Assembly (NCBI GenBank): GCA_001281695.1
Contig: LJIE01000005.1
Span: forward strand, 6,560 to 51,436
From: a bacterium 336/3
Lineage (GTDB): Bacteria > Bacteroidota > Bacteroidia > Cytophagales > Thermonemataceae
DNA: 44,877 bases
Direction of reading: 5' to 3'
Shown: positions 1-7,364 of the stretch, piece after piece
Numbering within the stretch: position 1 is the stretch's first letter
Layout: every line of letters begins with the position of its first letter
Notes under the pieces: generated by a model
Told to the model about the DNA's origin: nothing
The model's database searches: none
What the model saw: the letters and a program-made list of their open reading frames with translations, nothing else
Program-made: the position numbers and the translations under genes

Positions 1-1
1 T

Positions 2-820
2 AAAAAAATGCCTCATGGAATAAATAAATTGGAAAATATATATTCAATCAAATTAAAAAACAATCCTATTGAAAAATTGCCTGAAAGTATGAATTCTCTC
101 AAAAAATTGCGTTTTTTGGAATTGCCGACAGAATTTTTAGCAACTATTCCTATTGAATTGCCCCAACTGAGAAGTATTAATGGCATTGCACCTAGCAAAA
201 TATTACCTTATATTTTGAAGAAGAAAGGTCTAAGAGCTGCGATGAACTTATTACAGGAAAATTTTTATGATGTTGGTTCGCTTTTGCTTAAAAATTTTTA
301 TTCAGAGGACTTTTCTAAACAATTCTGTATGGATTTAAATGAATGGATAGATGTCATAGGTTTATTTAGTTCTCTTAAAGATAACTATAGTTTAAAAGAG
401 GATGAGCAATTACTTTGGAAAAAAGGGATATTATTTACAGAGATAACACATTTAACACTATTTGAACAAAAAGAAGAGTATTTTGAAGCCTTTACTAAAC
501 TTACTAATTTATGTTCTATCTATCTCGATGGAACATATTCTACTTATACTCTTAATATTATACCAAAGAGCATAAAAAGGCTTCAAGTATTGAGAAAAGT
601 AAGCATATATAACCACCATATATTTGAAATACCCCAAGAAATTTTTGAATTGGAAAATCTTGAAGAATTAAACCTTAAAAATAATTATATATCTAAAATA
701 CCGAAGGAAATCATTAATCTTAAAAATTTGAAAAAGCTTAACTTACAAGGAAATCGAATAAATAATGTGTCTGAGGAAGTAGAAAATTTCTTGAATGAAT
801 TGGAGGATTATATTTGTTAA
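2..820 (+). CDS. Leucine-rich-repeat protein, probably 5'-truncated by the window
   Basis: The first ATG is at base 8 (270 codons), but the frame is open back to base 2 and LRR-like text begins at once (LPESMNSLKKLRFLELP). The true start is therefore probably outside the window. LRR units occur in two blocks, at about residues 10-65 and 165-265; the last two units (ELENLEELNLKNNYISKIP and INLKNLKKLNLQGNRI) fit the bacterial 23-residue LxxLxxLxLxxNxIxxIP pattern well. The middle (about 70-160) has no LRR text I recognise and may be a small helical domain. No signal peptide or membrane segment is visible. LRR proteins of this type usually mediate protein-protein contacts; the partner cannot be told. 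A hairpin about 23 bases past the stop may end the transcript. High confidence for LRR, none for a specific role. Confidence 0.8.
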   Translation, partial: KKMPHGINKLENIYSIKLKNNPIEKLPESMNSLKKLRFLELPTEFLATIPIELPQLRSINGIAPSKILPYILKKKGLRAAMNLLQENFYDVGSLLLKNFYSEDFSKQFCMDLNEWIDVIGLFSSLKDNYSLKEDEQLLWKKGILFTEITHLTLFEQKEEYFEAFTKLTNLCSIYLDGTYSTYTLNIIPKSIKRLQVLRKVSIYNHHIFEIPQEIFELENLEELNLKNNYISKIPKEIINLKNLKKLNLQGNRINNVSEEVENFLNELEDYIC

Positions 821-843
821 AATTTATCACTTTCCTTAAACAG

Positions 844-882
844 TTGAAATTCAATAAGAATATTCTTTTTATTGGATTTCAA
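844..882 (+). terminator. Hairpin downstream of the LRR gene, possible terminator
   Basis: Arms 844-857 and 869-882 pair over 14 positions with one T-G wobble as plus-strand RNA, around an 11-base loop that can pair a little further. It lies 23 bases after the LRR stop codon. No clean U-tract follows directly, although the next 30 bases are T-rich, so termination is plausible but not certain. Confidence 0.4.
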
Positions 883-985
883 TTTGGATACCCTTTATTT
901 TATTCTTTCCAAATTTTATGTTCTCTTTATCACCTTATTTATGTAGGTAGATTCTAAATCTGAATTGTACAACGAGTGATTTATT

Positions 986-1253
986 TTATATTGTCATATG
1001 GTCACTTTCTCTGCTCACACTCAAAAGTCCTTGAATGATAATTGGATTATGAACAATAGTCAGCTTGAAAACCCCTTTTTTATTATTCTGTTTCAGTTGA
1101 AAAGCCAACCATTCTTTTTGGTAATATATCTAGAGTCCTGATGTGTAAAGTTCGATACTTCTGTTAAAAAACTATCTCCTGAAATAGTGTTTCGAATGGA
1201 ATAGTCAGTTCGTCTATTATAAAATCCAAAAGCTGCTGCTTTGATTTTTTCAT
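986..1253 (-). pseudogene. Decayed small gene with several frameshifts, reverse strand
   Basis: Reading the reverse strand from an ATG at 1253 gives MKKSKQQLLDFIIDELT and then loses sense. One base out of phase the text continues as SIRNTISGDSFLTEVSNF and TKKNGWLFN up to a stop. A third phase then gives KKGVFKLTIVHNPIIIQGLL and runs on to a stop at 986. A further scrap (KFGKNKIKGI) near 885-917 may be more of the same gene. The fragments read in order as one protein, resembling from memory a short uncharacterised Bacteroidota family, so I see a gene broken by at least two indels. No function is known to me. The stretch 1254-1362 between it and the recombinase holds nothing I can identify. Confidence 0.6.
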
Positions 1254-1362
1254 AAATAAATCAATTTGCACATATCAAGGCTTATTTGAATTTTCCTTGT
1301 TTAGATAATGGCACTATTTACGATTTTCTATGAATTTCAAAGAAAAGTTAAATGGATATGGT

Positions 1363-2541
1363 CTACAACCTCTTCGGAATTTCTTCTAAAAACAGTTTAT
1401 CAACTTGTTTTTTTATATAAATTTGTGTGGTTTGGTAGTCTGTATGCCTTAGTTGTTTCTGAATATAATCTTTATCTATTCCTTTTTCTACCATGATTTG
1501 AGCAGCAGAGTGTCTCAAGCTATGTAAGCTTAGTTTAGTTTTTTTTTCTTTTGCAAAAGGTTTTAAGTAGGCTTTATCAACTATTTTATAGAGTTTGTGA
1601 TAAGACATTTTACCAAAAATCAATCCATCAGAACCAATAGTGTTTTTACTTAGATATTCTACCAATACTTCTTTGGTGTTTTCAAAAAGCCTGATTTTAT
1701 CAGCCACATAACGTCCTTTTCCTTTTACAAGAATAGTGTTATTTTCTAAATCAATGTGCTTAAGCTCTATAGCACATACTTCAAAAGCTCTTAAACCCTC
1801 AAATACTTGTAACGAAATGGCTAGTTTGCTCTTGAGTTCATCTGTTTTAGCTAATAGCTCATCTCTTTCTTTAATATTCAAGCTTTCTTTGTGATAAGTT
1901 TCTTTAGGGATTTTAAATGATTTCATTTTCAAAATATTCGCCAAATCTTTCATCTGAATATCATTAATCTCTGATATCAAGTCATTTTGATCAATGAGCC
2001 AACTCACAAAACTTTTAATACTGGCAAGTTTGATATTGAGAGTAAATACACTCAATTTCCTGACCAGCCCTTCTTGCAAATAATCTTTAAGCGTTCCATA
2101 ACTAAATCCTTTGTTCTCTTCTATTAGATGCCTAAAAAAAGCATTAATATGATTGAGATAAGTTTTTTTTGTATTGACATTTTTAAAATCTGTTTGGGCA
2201 ATAAACCTTAAAATAAAAGGATGCTCTCCTTTGAAAAGTTTCTTATAAAGGAAATATTCTATTTGATTTTTACTACAGAATTTAACAAAGTGATTGATAA
2301 TACTTTTCAGAGAAGAGGATAAAATATTTCTATGAGCTAGAAATTGATTCAAAGCAATTGGAGACATGCTTAAATTATGCTCTATGCAAAACATCATAAG
2401 AGCTTTGGCATAACAGGTGTATTTAATAGTCTGTTTTTTAGAAGATAATTCTTTTTTATAAGAATCCAAAACTTCAGATACCAGATACTTGTGTTTATTT
2501 TGATGAATTACAAGATGATTATTTTGAAAGATATCCATCAC
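1363..2541 (-). CDS. Tyrosine recombinase / site-specific integrase
   Basis: 392 residues, the usual size for a full-length XerC/D- or integrase-type enzyme. The N-terminal half (about 20-190) is the helical SAM-like core-binding domain. The C-terminal half has the full catalytic set: Arg251 (EGLRAFEV), a beta-hairpin Lys near 274-276 (KGKGR), H340-x-L-R343-H344 (LHSLRHSAA), His366 (LRHTDYQTT) and nucleophile Tyr375 (QIYIKK). It should cut and rejoin DNA through a 3'-phosphotyrosine link. On a plasmid such an enzyme typically resolves dimers, moves a gene block or inverts a segment; no matching att site is certain, but an inverted repeat lies just upstream of its start. Transcribed convergently to the LRR gene. 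Enzyme class is very likely; the particular job is not visible. Confidence 0.93.
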   Translation of the reverse strand: MMDIFQNNHLVIHQNKHKYLVSEVLDSYKKELSSKKQTIKYTCYAKALMMFCIEHNLSMSPIALNQFLAHRNILSSSLKSIINHFVKFCSKNQIEYFLYKKLFKGEHPFILRFIAQTDFKNVNTKKTYLNHINAFFRHLIEENKGFSYGTLKDYLQEGLVRKLSVFTLNIKLASIKSFVSWLIDQNDLISEINDIQMKDLANILKMKSFKIPKETYHKESLNIKERDELLAKTDELKSKLAISLQVFEGLRAFEVCAIELKHIDLENNTILVKGKGRYVADKIRLFENTKEVLVEYLSKNTIGSDGLIFGKMSYHKLYKIVDKAYLKPFAKEKKTKLSLHSLRHSAAQIMVEKGIDKDYIQKQLRHTDYQTTQIYIKKQVDKLFLEEIPKRL

Positions 2542-2565
2542 ATATATATTTTTTTAAAGTTAAGT

Positions 2566-2613
2566 AATATTTCTATATAAAGAAATTCAAATTACTTTAT
2601 ATTTAGAAATATT
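2566..2613. repeat. Inverted repeat upstream of the recombinase gene
   Basis: Left arm 2566-2582 and right arm 2595-2613 match as an inverted repeat (core ATTTCTATATAAAG against CTTTATAT-TT-AGAAAT) with a two-base insertion in the right arm and a 12-base spacer. It lies 25-72 bases before the recombinase ATG, where an operator or a recombinase core site (two arms around a short spacer) would be expected. Confidence 0.45.
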
Positions 2614-2659
2614 TTAGATAAAAAATATATGTAGTAGATTTTCATACACTAAAAAAAAG

Positions 2660-2700
2660 CAACCTTATTTAAGAAAGTTTATGTTTCTCAAATAAGGTTG
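2660..2700 (-). terminator. Rho-independent terminator of the pilus/T2SS operon
   Basis: Arms 2660-2670 (CAACCTTATTT) and 2690-2700 form an 11-bp stem; after one mismatch a further 5 bp pair (2672-2676 with 2684-2688) around a 7-base loop. Read on the minus strand the hairpin is followed by a run of eight T (2651-2658). It lies 93 bases past the last gene of the long minus-strand operon, and no other gene intervenes. Confidence 0.8.
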
Positions 2701-2792
2701 TAAGAATAAATTGACGAACGTTTTATTGTGAAGGTTTAAATACTACAGTTTTAGGAAATCTGCAAGCAAATGTTCTCCTATTTTGTAATTCA

Positions 2793-3578
2793 TTATTTTT
2801 CTTTCTTTTTTAATTTTTCCTGTTTAACAACTTTTTCTTGAAGTTTTATTGTCTTTTTAACAGGTTTAGCCACTTTTTGTGGAAGAATGATTTCTTGTCC
2901 ATTTTTATAAAACTTTTTTTGAATTGGGCTTTGCTTTCCTTGTTTATAAACATACAACCAACCATTCTTTAAACCATTTTTATATTTCCCTTTTGTGAGG
3001 GTGGAATCTTGAGCATTTAACTCTGTAAATTTCCCATTTTGTATTCCTTTGATATAAAATGCTGTTATCGTTTTTTTATCTTGAGAGTAATCTATATTTT
3101 TACCATGTAGAAATCCGTTTTTATAATAGTTTTTATATAAAAGCGTTCTCCCATCTTCAGAGAATCTTTCTACTTTACCATTTAATAAGCCATTTTTCCA
3201 AGATTCAATACTTTGTAAATGTCCTGTTTGTGGATACCACGATTTCCAAACACCTATTTTTAAGCCATATTTTAGATTGCCCTCCATTAAAATATCTTTA
3301 TTACTAGTTTGTAGTAAATAGGTTCCATTCAAAAGCTTCCCACTATATCCACCTTGTGTGTTTTTTAATTTTCCACCACTATACCACCAATAAAAGCGTT
3401 CTTTTTGGGGTTTAATTTCTTTAGGTTCACCAACAACATGAAAAATGATAACAGAATCACCACTTGTAAGTGTAATTTTTTGGGTATTAGTAGCCTCTTC
3501 AAGCATTTTAGATAATTTTTGTGCTTGAAGAGAGTAACTTACACCTATTAATAACCATATCAATTTGAATAATTTCAT
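2793..3578 (-). CDS. Secreted MORN/YwqK-repeat protein
   Basis: 261 residues with a clear signal peptide (MKLFKLIWLLIGVSYSLQAQ, cleavage near residue 20). From about residue 65 to 230 there are seven or so units of the form YKNG-x-x-x-G-x-W or G (KNGLLNGKVERF, KNGFLHGKNIDY, IKGIQNGKF, KNGLKNGWLYVY), the MORN-like pattern of the YwqK family. The C-terminus is strongly basic (KKTIKLQEKVVKQEKLKKKEK region). YwqK-type proteins are common in Bacteroidota; despite the database label 'antitoxin' most have no shown toxin partner, and none is next to it here. It starts 6 bases after the OmpH-like gene and is last in the pilus/T2SS operon, so a periplasmic or outer-membrane accessory role is a reasonable inference only. 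Confidence 0.8.
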   Translation of the reverse strand: MKLFKLIWLLIGVSYSLQAQKLSKMLEEATNTQKITLTSGDSVIIFHVVGEPKEIKPQKERFYWWYSGGKLKNTQGGYSGKLLNGTYLLQTSNKDILMEGNLKYGLKIGVWKSWYPQTGHLQSIESWKNGLLNGKVERFSEDGRTLLYKNYYKNGFLHGKNIDYSQDKKTITAFYIKGIQNGKFTELNAQDSTLTKGKYKNGLKNGWLYVYKQGKQSPIQKKFYKNGQEIILPQKVAKPVKKTIKLQEKVVKQEKLKKKEK

Positions 3579-3584
3579 GGTATT

Positions 3585-4169
3585 TTATTTTTTGGAAGTA
3601 GAATCTTTTTTGATAGTTGTATTGTTTCCTACTCTATCAGCTTTATATTCAGCATTTAAACCTTCTAATACTTCATCAGTAACATTATAAGCATCTTTGG
3701 AATAAGCTATTACACCAGCCGAAGAAAGTACCAAAACCATTCCATAGCCTTTTTCTTTTCCATATTTTTGGATAAAAGCATCAGCTTTTTCAAGTACTCT
3801 TTGGGATATTTTTAAATCTTCTTCTTCAGATTTAGCTTGGATGACTTGCTGATAGCGTATATATTGGTCTCTTTGTCTTGTAATCAGAGTAATAGACCTT
3901 TTTCTTTCATCAAGACTCATTTTAGCTGAATCTGTTCTATATAAAAATATAGATTTATCCATTTCAGATTTTAAGGTGTCCAAGCTTGCTTTCCAATTAT
4001 TTACTTTTTGGTCATAAGTTTCACGAGCATCTTTCATGGCTAAATAACCTGTCATTAATTTGCTGGAATCAACAAATACAATGTTTTGTTTTTGTGTAAA
4101 GTGTAAAATATAAATCCCTATAAGTCCTGCAAGCAAAATGCTACCAAAAATTACTGTATTTCTGTTCAT
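3585..4169 (-). CDS. OmpH/Skp-like periplasmic protein
   Basis: 194 residues. Residues 7-26 are a signal anchor or uncleaved signal (VIFGSILLAGLIGIYILHF). This is followed by the OmpH pattern: a beta strand (IVFVDSSKLMTGY), a long charged coiled coil (about 48-130, with DERKRSITLITRQRDQYIRYQQ) and a closing strand pair (YGMVLVLSSAGVIAYSK, then DVTDEVLEGLN). Skp/OmpH proteins are trimeric chaperones that hold unfolded outer-membrane proteins. Its ATG overlaps the stop of the PilP-like gene by four bases (ATGA), so it is translated with the machine. It may assist the secretin or the fibronectin-like lipoprotein. Family call is good; the role in this operon is inferred. Confidence 0.8.
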   Translation of the reverse strand: MNRNTVIFGSILLAGLIGIYILHFTQKQNIVFVDSSKLMTGYLAMKDARETYDQKVNNWKASLDTLKSEMDKSIFLYRTDSAKMSLDERKRSITLITRQRDQYIRYQQVIQAKSEEEDLKISQRVLEKADAFIQKYGKEKGYGMVLVLSSAGVIAYSKDAYNVTDEVLEGLNAEYKADRVGNNTTIKKDSTSKK

Positions 4170-4684
4170 TTTTTTATGATATGTTTTTTGTTTTGATAAA
4201 TAATTTCTAAATAATCTTTTTGAATACCTTTTACCTTCACCCCATGAGCCTCTGAGCCTTCTTTTAACAAATGCTGCTTTCCATTGATCTGAATAATAGC
4301 CACTTTACTACCTACATCTTTATTTTCAACAAGACCTTTATATAATATCTGTGCATCTTTTGGGGTAGAAGATTTTTCTAATTTTATTTCTTTTTGAGGT
4401 TTAATAGGCTGATAGTTATATTTAGGCTTTTCATAAGCAATAGGAGTACTATTTTCAGCATTTGCAATATAGGAAACATCTAAAAAAGGGTCTCTATAAT
4501 TTGCTAATAGCTCAATTTTGATAGAATCATCTTCTACTACATTCTTTTTAACCATTTGATTAGATGATACATTTGTATCAGAGGTGTCATCTCCAAACAA
4601 AGTATTTGCTAACTGATAAATAATTGCTCCCCAAACCAATAGGACTGCCACTAATAAGAAAGGGGTTAGTTTTTTATTCTTCAT
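4166..4684 (-). CDS. PilP/GspC-like inner-membrane connector
   Basis: 172 residues: one membrane anchor at 8-27, a disordered proline- and lysine-rich linker with an NYRDPF motif (62-67), and a small C-terminal beta domain (about 112-172; YKGLVEN, VAIIQINGKQHLLKEG, VKVKGIQKDYLEIIYQNK). The 'RDPF' box followed by a small beta domain is the layout of PilP and of the homology region of GspC, which join the inner-membrane platform to the secretin. Its start codon overlaps the stop of the preceding lipoprotein gene (TAATG), which indicates translational coupling. Recognised by layout and motifs rather than close identity. Confidence 0.72.
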   Translation of the reverse strand: MKNKKLTPFLLVAVLLVWGAIIYQLANTLFGDDTSDTNVSSNQMVKKNVVEDDSIKIELLANYRDPFLDVSYIANAENSTPIAYEKPKYNYQPIKPQKEIKLEKSSTPKDAQILYKGLVENKDVGSKVAIIQINGKQHLLKEGSEAHGVKVKGIQKDYLEIIYQNKKHIIKK

Positions 4685-5616
4685 TATTGTATTCTAAATT
4701 GCCTTTGAATAGAAAGAGGACTTTTATTACCTGCTCTATCTATAGATTTTACAGCCCATTTATATTGTCCAACTGTTAAGCCCATTGCATTTGTAATATC
4801 AAAGCTTGTATTGGTTACAGCTTTTGGGAAACCTGATACAATTTGGGAACTATTATTATAGACAAATAAACTATCTACATCTACATCTGTTGCTGTTCTA
4901 CTCCAACTTAATGTGATTGGATAAGTTGTAAATATAGTGTTATCAGCAGGGTTTACGAGATTGGGAGTAGTAGGTAATGTAAAATCTAGGCTAAATCCAA
5001 ATGTAGCAGACTCTTTGAGGCTTACACTATTGAGTGCAGTTACTTTCCAAGTATATGTTTGTGAAGTATTTGCAAATGTTTTGGTAAAAGTATTTGTGTT
5101 TGTAGTAATCAATGTATCAAATTTTGTTGGAGACAGTATTTGGAATAAATATCTTTGAGCTGTGGGCAGCTTTTTCCATTCAAATGTAATGTCTTGCGAA
5201 TTTGACAAAGTATTGTTAGTAGGTTTAGTCAAGGCAAATATTTGATTTGATAAATTTGCATTAGGGCTTATCCATAAATTTCTTGTAGCCCATTTTGTTG
5301 CATACCCATTATTAAGAGCTTGCACTCTCCATTGAAATCGTCCAGAATCAAGTTCTACTTCTAAGGTTGTGTCTTCTATTATTTTATCTTCCCAAAATTT
5401 AATAGGATTGTCAAAGTTGGGGGAAGCAACTTGTACTTTATAAGATTTTGCACCATCTATTGATTGCCACTTGAGAGAAAGTGATGAACTTTCTACTAAG
5501 GCACTATCTGTTGGTGCTACTAAAACCACATTTTTGTTGGTAATATCAATTTCTATAATTTCACCACATCCCCATAATAAAAATAATACAAGGATAATAA
5601 TCCAACTAGTTTTCAT
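4684..5616 (-). CDS. Lipoprotein with three fibronectin III-like domains
   Basis: 310 residues with a lipobox ending in Cys16 (LFLLWGC). Three repeats follow (about 30-117, 125-210, 215-310). Each has the Fn3-like pattern VAPTDSALV...SLKWQSIDGAKSYKVQVAS...FQWRVQALN, TKPTNNTLS...FEWKKLPTAQRYLFQI...YTWKVTALN and VNPADNTIF...LSWSRTATDVDVDSLFVY...YKWAVKSID. Such domains are usual in Bacteroidota surface lipoproteins that bind sugars or proteins. Unexpectedly, it sits between the PilO-like and PilP-like genes, overlapping both neighbours (11 bases and 1 base). This position is where an outer-membrane pilotin-type lipoprotein would be useful to a secretin; that role is only a suggestion. Confidence 0.78.
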   Translation of the reverse strand: MKTSWIIILVLFLLWGCGEIIEIDITNKNVVLVAPTDSALVESSSLSLKWQSIDGAKSYKVQVASPNFDNPIKFWEDKIIEDTTLEVELDSGRFQWRVQALNNGYATKWATRNLWISPNANLSNQIFALTKPTNNTLSNSQDITFEWKKLPTAQRYLFQILSPTKFDTLITTNTNTFTKTFANTSQTYTWKVTALNSVSLKESATFGFSLDFTLPTTPNLVNPADNTIFTTYPITLSWSRTATDVDVDSLFVYNNSSQIVSGFPKAVTNTSFDITNAMGLTVGQYKWAVKSIDRAGNKSPLSIQRQFRIQ

Positions 5617-6148
5617 TCTTTCTATTTTTTAAATTTTGAATATATAGATAAGCGTACAAATATTGAACCCTCATTCTTCTATCTTCTTCTGTAACAAACT
5701 TTACTGAAGCAAGCATCCCCAAAGATGTTTTATACTCAATTGTATATATAAGTTTTAATAAGTCAATAAAATTACCTCTAAGCTTAATTTCTTGCGTTTC
5801 TATGGATTCTGTTGCTTCTTTCTGAAAAAATGATTCAGGAAGTGATACCATTACTACATTATTCTCTTTACAAAGTTGTGTAAGAATATTTAATCTATAC
5901 TCATCTTTACTGAGAGAATCCTGTCCAAACTTTTGCATCTTTGCTTCATAAATTCCTAATTGTTTTTTCAAATTTCTTATTTTTTCAGGAGCATTCTGAG
6001 AAAGTATTGCTTTTTTTTCTAAACCTTTATTTTGAATGTATAGATCAAGGGTTTTGCTAAAAGATAAAAAATAAGCCAAAATAACAAATAATATACTTCC
6101 TATTATAAGTAATTTATTTTTATTTCTATATGATTTTAAATCAAACAT
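5606..6148 (-). CDS. PilO/GspM-like inner-membrane platform protein
   Basis: 180 residues. A short cytoplasmic head is followed by one membrane helix (about 12-30, KLLIIGSILFVILAYFLSF), a coiled coil (about 34-75, GLEKKAILSQNAPEKIRNLKKQL region) and a ferredoxin-like alpha/beta tail (about 85-175, containing LTQLCKENNVVMVSL and LLKLIYTIEYKTSLGML). This is the PilO/GspM fold order. It begins one base after the PilM-PilN-like gene, as PilO normally follows PilN. PilO pairs with PilN in the periplasm to hold the secretin connector. No close family match is claimed from memory, but topology and gene order agree. Confidence 0.75.
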   Translation of the reverse strand: MFDLKSYRNKNKLLIIGSILFVILAYFLSFSKTLDLYIQNKGLEKKAILSQNAPEKIRNLKKQLGIYEAKMQKFGQDSLSKDEYRLNILTQLCKENNVVMVSLPESFFQKEATESIETQEIKLRGNFIDLLKLIYTIEYKTSLGMLASVKFVTEEDRRMRVQYLYAYLYIQNLKNRKNEN

Positions 6149-7360
6149 TTACAAAGTAATTATGATTTCAAAATTAGCATGTTTTTTAGCATTATCATAA
6201 GTATAATTCTTGTTTTCTACTGATTTTATCCAATCTATTGTAGATAATTTTTGAATCCATTGATTGAAAACAACTGCTTCTTTGGATATACCTTTCAATA
6301 AAATCACATTGTTAGTAAATTGATATTTTTTATCTTGTCTTAAAATGAGATCATCTACAGGGTTTATGAACATCTCTTTGAGTATAATACTATTTGGTAC
6401 ACTTGATGCCAACCTATCAGCATAGAAACTATGTTTACTATTACCTAAATTATAATTTTTGACTAAAATTTCTTTCTCTTTTAAGTTCTTTTGTAATTTC
6501 TCAATTTGTTCTAAAGTGGATTTGTTACTGCCAATTTGCTCATTAAGTACATTGTTTTTTTGTTGAAATTGATAAAAAAGCAAAAAATTTATCAACAAAG
6601 TTATAAAAAATGTAATTAATAAAGTTAAAGATATATTCTTGAATCTTTTTTTGGCTTTCCATTCTAAATTGTTTTCTTTAACAGATACTACATTTATTGT
6701 AAATAAAGCTTGGAAGGTATCTATTAAAAAACATAAACCTGTTGCATAAGCCAATAAATAAGTGTTTTCTATAATTTCTTCTCCTATTGTATAGTTTTGT
6801 ATTTGATTGTTTTCTTGGTATTGATAGCTCTGAACAATATCATTCTTGATAGAAACATGACCATTTTCTAGAAAAATATCTTTATTTTGCCACTCAGTTA
6901 ATATGGAAGATATGGTATTACAAATAAAACCTCCTAAACACAGTTCAACAATATATACTCCTTCTTTTCCTGCATCATTTAGTAACGAATCTATAGTTTC
7001 CTTTCTAATAATAGATAAAAAAGCTGTTTTCCCTAATTCTTTGTTATATAGTTGAATGTAAAAATCTTTTAAAACTATATTGGGAATTGCATTATTAGCA
7101 ATTTGCTCTATTGATAGTCCCTCTATTTGGTGGTTGATAGTCTTATTGATGATGCCTTTGCCTGTAACACAAATAGTCCAAGGAATGCTCTTACTTTCTT
7201 CTTTGAGACACTTTTGCCAATCTGTATAGACTTTTTTATGATGTATAGATATAGTATTTTTATCAAACACCAAATGACATACTCTAATTGATAATCCACT
7301 ATTACCAAAGCTTATCTCTACACCCAAAATCTCTTTAGGAGATGTAAAAAATGATTTCAT
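6149..7360 (-). CDS. PilM-PilN fusion (GspL-like) platform protein
   Basis: 403 residues. The N-terminal ~220 residues look like a degenerate actin-like (PilM/GspL cytoplasmic) domain: it opens with ILGVEISFGNSGLSIRV, in the place of the phosphate-1 strand, but standard ATP-binding Asp and Gly residues are not obvious. A membrane helix spans about 243-263 (ISLTLLITFFITLLINFLLF). It is followed by a coiled coil (264-305) and a PilN-like periplasmic ferredoxin-like domain to the end (SIILKEMFINPV, VILLKGIS, FNQWIQKLSTIDWIKSV). In type IV pili these are usually two proteins; one chain resembles GspL of T2SS. It starts 4 bases after the secretin gene. Confidence 0.78.
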   Translation of the reverse strand: MKSFFTSPKEILGVEISFGNSGLSIRVCHLVFDKNTISIHHKKVYTDWQKCLKEESKSIPWTICVTGKGIINKTINHQIEGLSIEQIANNAIPNIVLKDFYIQLYNKELGKTAFLSIIRKETIDSLLNDAGKEGVYIVELCLGGFICNTISSILTEWQNKDIFLENGHVSIKNDIVQSYQYQENNQIQNYTIGEEIIENTYLLAYATGLCFLIDTFQALFTINVVSVKENNLEWKAKKRFKNISLTLLITFFITLLINFLLFYQFQQKNNVLNEQIGSNKSTLEQIEKLQKNLKEKEILVKNYNLGNSKHSFYADRLASSVPNSIILKEMFINPVDDLILRQDKKYQFTNNVILLKGISKEAVVFNQWIQKLSTIDWIKSVENKNYTYDNAKKHANFEIIITL

Positions 7361-7364
7361 TGGA

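Noticed and set aside
1308-1496. Plus-strand ORF of 62 codons
   Set aside because: It overlaps the end of the recombinase in the opposite direction, has low-complexity hydrophobic text and no start context; shadow frame.
2793-3578. YwqK protein as antitoxin of a toxin-antitoxin pair
   Set aside because: It has a signal peptide and no small toxin gene beside it; the operon context points elsewhere.
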